Source of the DNA: JBDRED01 sp043820025 [NCBI: Elusimicrobiota bacterium]
GTDB lineage: Bacteria > RUG730 > JBDRED01
Length of the DNA: 38,467 nt
Direction: 5' to 3'
Assembly: GCA_043820025.1 (NCBI GenBank)
Contig: JBDRED010000022.1
Location: 1-38,467 of the forward strand
This document shows positions 34,254-38,467 of the stretch, piece by piece. Both the position numbers and the translations under genes were made by a program. How positions within the stretch are numbered: position 1 is the first letter of the stretch; each line of letters opens with the position of its first letter. The notes under the pieces are model-generated. The model made no database searches. It was not told the origin of the DNA and saw only the letters and a list, made by a program, of their open reading frames with translations.

Positions 34254-34295
34254 AAGAAGCCCCGCGTTTACGCGGGGCTTCTTTATTATATTTTT
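34254..34295 (+). terminator. Rho-independent terminator of ppdK
   Basis: A perfect 13-bp stem, AAGAAGCCCCGCG (34254-34266) and CGCGGGGCTTCTT (34271-34283), with a TTTA loop and followed by TATTATATTTTT. This is the clearest terminator in the window, 28 bases after the ppdK stop. Confidence 0.92.
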
Positions 34296-34319
34296 CTTTT
34301 TATTCGTTTATAAATATTA

Positions 34320-34325
34320 TATAAT
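34320..34325 (+). promoter_or_regulatory. Possible -10 element for yebC
   Basis: TATAAT at 34320-34325 lies downstream of the ppdK terminator and 101 bp before yebC; no good -35 is visible at 16-18 bp. A promoter is expected here because the upstream unit is terminated. Confidence 0.35.
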
Positions 34326-34392
34326 CACTTTTATTACTTATTAAACTGTATTCCCGCAGTAATTTATACCGCCTTTGGGCTGGACGGGGAGA

Positions 34393-34408
34393 CGACGCAG
34401 AAGCGTCG
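34393..34408 (+). other. Short stem-loop in the yebC leader
   Basis: CGACGC-AGAA-GCGTCG is a perfect 6-bp stem with a tetraloop, followed by CTTATTTT and then the GGAGG site (34418-34422) of yebC. It could be a leader hairpin affecting translation or an attenuator; it may also be chance. Confidence 0.35.
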
Positions 34409-34426
34409 CTTATTTTCGGAGGTTTT

Positions 34427-35179
34427 ATGTCAGGGCATAATAAATGGGCAAGTATTAAACACAAAAAAGCGGCTGTAGACGCTAAACGCGGAAAGGCGTT
34501 TACTAAAATTATAAGGGAAATATCTATGGCTGCAAAGATAGGCGGCGGAGTTTTAGAGAACAACGCGCGCTTAAGGAATGCTGTTGACGACGCGCGCAGC
34601 GCGAATATGCCTCAGGATAATATAAAGAAAGCAATACAGCGCGGCACAGGAGAACTTCCGGGCGTTAATTATGAGGAGCTTATATACGAAGGTTACGGCC
34701 CGGGCGGAGTAGCTGTGATTGTTGAGGTTACTACAGACAATAAAAATCGTTCGGCTTCTGATGTAAGGCGTATTTTTTCAAAGAATGCAGGAAACATGGG
34801 CGAGGCCGGCTGTGTCGGCTGGATGTTTAGCCAAAAAGGTTTGATTGATATTGATAAATCATCGGCGAAGGAAGAGGATGTAATGAATGTATCCATAGAG
34901 GCAGGAGCAGAGGATATTAAATCTGAAGATAAGTCTGTATTTCAGGTGATAACGAGCGCAGGAGACTTAGAGACTGTTAAAAAGGCGTTAGATAACGCTT
35001 CTATAAAATATAATTCTGCGGAGATTACAATGATTCCGCAAACTTATATAAAACTTGAGGGCAAACAAGCTGAACAGATGCTGCGGCTGATGGATGAGCT
35101 TGATGAAAATGACGACGTGAAGAATGTTTACGCGAATTTTGATATATCGGATGATTTTATGGAAAAACTGGAAGGGTAA
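34427..35179 (+). CDS. yebC: YebC/PmpR-TACO1 family protein
   Basis: 250 residues beginning [31 protein letters not shown], the family hallmark, with [34 protein letters not shown] in the middle domain and the acidic third domain near EMTIPQT-type [13 protein letters not shown]. Long annotated as a transcriptional regulator (PmpR) and often beside ruvC; mitochondrial TACO1 and more recent bacterial work point to a ribosome-linked role in relieving translation stalls. The sequence cannot choose between these. GGAGG is four bases from the ATG. ruvC follows after 39 bp. Confidence 0.95.
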   Translation: MSGHNKWASIKHKKAAVDAKRGKAFTKIIREISMAAKIGGGVLENNARLRNAVDDARSANMPQDNIKKAIQRGTGELPGVNYEELIYEGYGPGGVAVIVEVTTDNKNRSASDVRRIFSKNAGNMGEAGCVGWMFSQKGLIDIDKSSAKEEDVMNVSIEAGAEDIKSEDKSVFQVITSAGDLETVKKALDNASIKYNSAEITMIPQTYIKLEGKQAEQMLRLMDELDENDDVKNVYANFDISDDFMEKLEG

Positions 35180-35218
35180 AAATATCAAACGTATTCGCTT
35201 GTGTAAATAGAGGGAATA

Positions 35219-35725
35219 ATGATTGTTCTTGGAATAGACCCCGGCACAGCAACAACAGGCTGGGGTATTATAAAATGCGAAAAAGGCTTTGATCCAAAAC
35301 CAATCGCGTATGGATATATTTCTACCGGCGCTGAACATCCGTTTCCTCGAAGACTGAATAGAATCCACGATGAATTAACTAAAATTATTACAGAATTTAA
35401 GCCCAGTGATATTGCTATAGAAGAGCTGTTTTTTGCTAAAAATGTTAAGACAGCGATTAAGGTAGGCCATGCCAGAGGAGTAATGCTTTTAACTGCTGAA
35501 AAAGCGGGCGTAGCTGTGTATGAATATACTCCTTTGCAGATAAAGCAGGCAATAGTAGGATATGGACGAGCCGAGAAAAATCAAGTACAGTATATGGTAA
35601 CTAAGCTGTTAAATCTAAAGAAAACGCCAAAGCCTGATGATACAGCGGATGCGTTGGCAGTTGCGTTGTGTCATAATAATATGCAAAAGTGGAATAAACG
35701 AAGACAAGGGATGAATGAAAAATAG
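35219..35725 (+). CDS. ruvC: Holliday junction resolvase RuvC
   Basis: Endonuclease resolving four-way DNA junctions in recombination. 168 residues. Catalytic acids are present: D7 (GIDPGTATTGWG), E68 (IAIEELFFAKN), and D141 and D144 (DDTADALAVALCH). The yebC-ruvC order is widespread, but the usual ruvA-ruvB genes do not follow; a DUF1015 gene does. AGAGGGA precedes the ATG. Confidence 0.96.
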   Translation: MIVLGIDPGTATTGWGIIKCEKGFDPKPIAYGYISTGAEHPFPRRLNRIHDELTKIITEFKPSDIAIEELFFAKNVKTAIKVGHARGVMLLTAEKAGVAVYEYTPLQIKQAIVGYGRAEKNQVQYMVTKLLNLKKTPKPDDTADALAVALCHNNMQKWNKRRQGMNEK

Positions 35726-35768
35726 TAAGCGCGAAATCCGGTATTAAAATAAAAATGGAGGTTTTAGT

Positions 35769-36476
35769 ATGGCAGAAATAAGGGCATTTAAAGGAATAAG
35801 ATACAGTGAGAGTTATCCAATAGGAAAGGTTGTGGCTCCGCCGTATGATATTATTGACCCAAAGGAACAAAATGAATTATATAAAAGACATTCTTTTAAT
35901 ATCGTTCGTCTTATTTTGGGAAAAATAAATGAGTCAGATACAAATAAAGATAATAGATATACCAGGGCTGCAAAGGATTATAAAGAATGGAAAAAAAATA
36001 ATGTGCTTAAACGCGATACAAAAGACAGCATATATATTTACACACAGGATTTTATGGTTAATGGCAGGAAGTATTCCAGAACAGGCCTTATTTCCCTTCT
36101 TAAACTCTCTCCGTTTTTTGAAGGAACGGTTTATCCTCATGAACGGACATTATCAAAACCAAAGGCAGACAGATTAAAGCTGATGAAAGCGTGCGATGTA
36201 AATTTCAGCCAGGTTTTTGGTATGTATGATGACAAAAGGTGTAATATTGGAGATATAATAAAAAACATAACAAAAAGAAAGCCCAATATTGACTTTGTAG
36301 ACCGGAATAAAGAGCGAAACAGAATATGGATTGCGGATAATCCAAAAGAAACAGGCCAAATAGTTAAAAAAATGGCTAATAAAAAAATATTTATCGCTGA
36401 CGGACATCACAGATATGAAACAGGTATTGCGTATCAGAAAGAAATGAAAAAGAAAAAAAAAGAAAGGCACGTATGA
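35769..36476 (+). pseudogene. DUF1015-family protein, N-terminal part of a frameshifted gene
   Basis: 235 codons that start normally (GGAGG then ATG 35769) with the family N-terminus IRAFKGIRYSESYPIGKVVAPPYDII and reach the conserved FIADGHHRYETGIAYQKEM, then run into an A9 tract (36453-36461) and end in the unrelated residues ERHV. The family normally continues with a Tyr-Asp-Tyr-hydrophobic stretch and PTHR; exactly that is found in the +1 frame directly after the A-run. Removing one A joins both parts into one ~425-residue protein, the usual family length. DUF1015 has no established biochemical role. A sequencing or assembly error, a real mutation, or slippage rescue are all possible. Confidence 0.8.
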
Positions 36477-36483
36477 TTATATA

Positions 36484-37047
36484 ATGGCCTTTTTATGCAG
36501 TATGCACGATAAGGGCTTAGCGGTATTTCCTACGCACAGGCTTGTTGACGTAAAAAAATTGGATATGAAAATATTTTTATCTCATCTTGAAGAATTTTTT
36601 AAGATCGAAAAGATTGCGCAAAAAACGCTTGATAACAGGCTTGCAAAGGAATATAAGAAGAATAATATCGCGTTTGGATTATATGACGGAAAAATATTTT
36701 ATTTATTAATTCTTAAGAATAAAGCAAAGCTTGCAGAGCTGGTTAAAGGGTCTAAAGGTTACAGAGAGCTTGACGTTGCTGTGTTGGAAAAATTAATTTT
36801 TGAACGAATATTGAAATTTACACAAAAGGATATTAGTCTTCAAAAACATATTAAGTATGTTAAAAAATTTGACCAAGCGATTTCCTTGGTTAAAAACGGA
36901 AGTTTCACAATGTCATTTATTATGAACCCGTGCAGAGTTGAGCAGATAAAAGATGTGGCGCTTGCCGGCGAGGTAATGCCTCAGAAATCCACATATTTTT
37001 ATCCAAAGCTTTTGACAGGTTTGGTAATAAATGAATTAGGCGATTAA
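36484..37047 (+). pseudogene. DUF1015-family protein, C-terminal part of the frameshifted gene
   Basis: The frame contains GTYDYIMAFLCSMHDKGLAV (from about 36466) and FPTHRLVDVKKLD, the conserved second half of DUF1015, and ends LTGLVINEL. In this frame the preceding stop is the TGA at 36445-36447, before the A-run, so the conserved residues GTYDYI lie upstream of the ATG at 36484. There is no well-placed ribosome site for that ATG, so independent translation is unlikely. It should be read as the continuation of the gene starting at 35769. Confidence 0.8.
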
Positions 37048-37076
37048 TATATCTCTCGATTCTTTTAGAGGTTTAT

Positions 37077-37634
37077 ATGAACATAATAGACATAGGCATA
37101 ATAATTATATTATTGGTTATTGGCTGTATAGGCTATTTGTTTGGCCTGATAAATATGGTTTTTATTGTTTCTGCTATGGTTTTAGGCAATATTGCGGCGT
37201 CGAAATTTTATTTGCTTGCCGCAGGGTATCTTCCTCAAAAGCCCTGGACAGTATTTGTTTCATACTCATTATGTTTTTTTATTACAGCGTCGATAATATT
37301 GATTATCAGCAGGGTTCTTATTAAGTTAATAGATAAATTAATGCTCAGGATTTTTGATAGGATTCTAGGCGCTATGATATTAATATTTTTGGGTTTCTTT
37401 GTTATAGGAGTTGCGCATGCTTTAATGCCTGGGGCGTTAAGCCGGTATTCAAAAAAAATAAACTCAAAAGAGTCTCCTGTATTAAATTTTATTATTAATA
37501 TAGATAAAAAAATATACGGTCATCAGCTTGATAAAGCAAAGAAAAAAGTGCAAATAACGATTCAAGAAACCTCAAAGACAGTTAAAAGCTCTGTGTCAGA
37601 CCGTATCCCGGATTTCAATCAGGTGAATAAATAA
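37077..37634 (+). CDS. CvpA-family membrane protein
   Basis: 185 residues with four predicted membrane helices in the first ~120: NIIDIGIIIILLVIGCIGYLFGL (typical CvpA first helix with Asp and a GYxxG turn), a second at 25-48, a third at 60-85 (SYSLCFFITASIILIISRVLI) and a fourth at 97-118 after FDRILGAMI (family DrllGa). A charged, probably cytoplasmic tail of ~65 residues follows. CvpA proteins are linked to colicin V secretion in E. coli and to envelope homeostasis; exact function unknown. AGAGG precedes ATG 37077. Last gene before the half repeat. Confidence 0.8.
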   Translation: MNIIDIGIIIILLVIGCIGYLFGLINMVFIVSAMVLGNIAASKFYLLAAGYLPQKPWTVFVSYSLCFFITASIILIISRVLIKLIDKLMLRIFDRILGAMILIFLGFFVIGVAHALMPGALSRYSKKINSKESPVLNFIINIDKKIYGHQLDKAKKKVQITIQETSKTVKSSVSDRIPDFNQVNK

Positions 37635-37653
37635 CTTCTAACCTATTCTCAAA

Positions 37654-37751
37654 CGGCCCTGAGAATATTATCTCTACTCAGCTTAAAGCAGAGAAAAACA
37701 TTAAATTCCTTACAGAAATATATCCATTTTTTAGTGGTGTCACATGTATTG
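37654..37751. repeat. Half copy of the inverted-repeat element
   Basis: CCTGAGAATATTATCTCTAC (37658-37677) plus the next four bases is an exact 24-base reverse complement of 3436-3459 in the full copy. The right end GGTGTCACATGTATTG (37736-37751) matches the reverse complement of the full copy's left outer arm over 16 bases. The other half is missing. ATTCTCA (37645-37651) and TGAGAAT (37660-37666) additionally form a small hairpin after the CvpA gene. Confidence 0.7.
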
Positions 37752-37773
37752 CCTAATCAGACAACCTTTACAT

Positions 37774-37802
37774 TTGACACTATCCTTTATATAAGGTAAA
37801 AT
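37774..37802 (+). promoter_or_regulatory. Consensus sigma70 promoter for argC
   Basis: TTGACA (37774-37779), exactly 17 bp, TAAAAT (37797-37802). It lies 59 bp before the argC start and 22 bp outside the half repeat. Confidence 0.75.
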
Positions 37803-37861
37803 ATCAAAATAATTTAGAATATTAAGGCGGCAAAAAAAACTATTTATACAGGAGAAAAGGA

Positions 37862-38467
37862 TTGAAAAATATAGCAATTATAGGCGCATCAGGGTACACA
37901 GGCCGTGAGCTTGTGCGTATACTTTTAAACCATCCTGAGGTTAAAATCACGCATGTGACATCTGAATCAAATAAGGGAAAGGCATTTAGTGAGTTTTATC
38001 CTGAGTTTCGTGATATGACTGACATTATTTTTGAATCATTTGACGCGGATAAGATAGCTAAAGACACAGACCTTGCGTTCTTAGGCCTTCCTCACGGCGC
38101 ATCCTTAAAGATAGGGCCTGTATTATATAAAAAAGGAATTAAGGTAGTTGACCTATCCGGAGACTTTAGGTTAAAGGATGTTAAAGAATATGAGAAGTGG
38201 TACAAGATAGAACATACGGAAACAGATACGTTAAAGGAAGCTGTATACGGACTGCCTGAGCTTTTTAGGGATAAGATTAAAAAAGCAAAGTTTATAGCAA
38301 ATCCGGGCTGTTACGCAACATCTATGATCCTGGCCATATATCCTCTTTTGAAGGAAGGAATAATAAACCCAAAAAATATTGTTGTTGACGCAAAGTCGGG
38401 CGTGTCAGGCGCAGGCAAAAAGCTGGCATTAACTTATCTTTATAATGAAGCTAATGAAAACTTTATG
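37862..38467 (+). CDS. argC: N-acetyl-gamma-glutamyl-phosphate reductase, 3' partial
   Basis: NADPH-dependent reductase of arginine biosynthesis (third step). 202 codons are visible and the frame is still open at the window end. The start is TTG at 37862, seven bases after AGGAG (37850-37854). Visible motifs: Rossmann loop IGASGYTGRELVRIL (near residues 6-20), FLGLPHGAS, VVDLSGDFRL, AVYGLPELFR, and the active-site ANPGCYATSM with its catalytic Cys, then DAKSGVSGAGKK. These are characteristic of ArgC of the ~345-residue type. It probably opens an arginine operon to the right; its own promoter is present. Confidence 0.95.
   Translation, partial: MKNIAIIGASGYTGRELVRILLNHPEVKITHVTSESNKGKAFSEFYPEFRDMTDIIFESFDADKIAKDTDLAFLGLPHGASLKIGPVLYKKGIKVVDLSGDFRLKDVKEYEKWYKIEHTETDTLKEAVYGLPELFRDKIKKAKFIANPGCYATSMILAIYPLLKEGIINPKNIVVDAKSGVSGAGKKLALTYLYNEANENFM

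Overview
This is a gene-dense, AT-rich bacterial chromosome segment. Thirty-four of the 36 protein-coding calls are housekeeping-type, metabolic or signalling genes, nearly all on the + strand; only one small response regulator is on the - strand. No rRNA, tRNA or CRISPR array is visible, and there is no phage or plasmid module. The gene content is that of a free-living, probably fermentative, anaerobic-type bacterium: a pyrophosphate-linked pyruvate phosphate dikinase, phosphotransacetylase, a full GatCAB amidotransferase, type IV pilus or type II secretion ATPase and platform, and a long tail-fibre-like protein with Gly-Ile-Gly-Thr repeats and an S74 chaperone end. That combination fits a candidate-phylum diderm such as Omnitrophota, but this is an inference from general gene style and not a proven assignment.

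Layout. (a) 1-3338: 3' part of a giant repeat-built S74-domain surface or fibre protein, open at the window edge. (b) 3339-3760: a non-coding gap holding a ~285-bp inverted-repeat element and a promoter. (c) 3761-9681: a small membrane protein, coaX, tmk, holB, ricT, metG, tatD; tmk-holB-ricT-metG-tatD is a classic conserved cluster also known from Firmicutes. (d) 9772-13422: a four-carbon acid sugar kinase-like gene abutting a secreted protein that looks like a catalytically dead GH57 glycosidase fused to a glucodextranase-like C-terminal domain. (e) 13454-18277: a REC-GGDEF regulator, an RlmD/TrmA-type RNA methyltransferase, a DUF4143 AAA ATPase with its own promoter and palindromic operator-like dyad, and a soluble PAS histidine kinase with a damaged ATP-lid motif. 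(f) 18295-22962: UvrD/PcrA helicase, MATE exporter, GH3 hexosaminidase. (g) 23084-27903: gatC-gatA-gatB, coaD, pta. (h) 27944-30942: pilB-pilC-like pair. (i) 30939-31388 (-): stand-alone receiver protein converging on pilC and probably transcribed as a leaderless mRNA. (j) 31541-34225: ppdK with a strong promoter and a clear intrinsic terminator. (k) 34427-37634: yebC, ruvC, a DUF1015 gene split by a frameshift at an A9 run, and a CvpA-like membrane protein. (l) 37654-38467: a half copy of the inverted-repeat element, a consensus promoter and the 5' part of argC, which runs off the window.

How the genes work together: the replication/translation cluster (tmk, holB, metG, tatD, gatCAB), cofactor A synthesis (coaX and coaD, in separate operons) and acetyl-CoA/pyruvate energy metabolism (pta, ppdK) form the housekeeping core. 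The accessory interest lies in the pseudo-GH57, the dispersed inverted repeat, the frameshifted DUF1015 gene, the leaderless receiver gene and the degenerate histidine kinase. I did not find a convincing complete new defence or metabolic system; the most unusual items are single-gene or regulatory observations.
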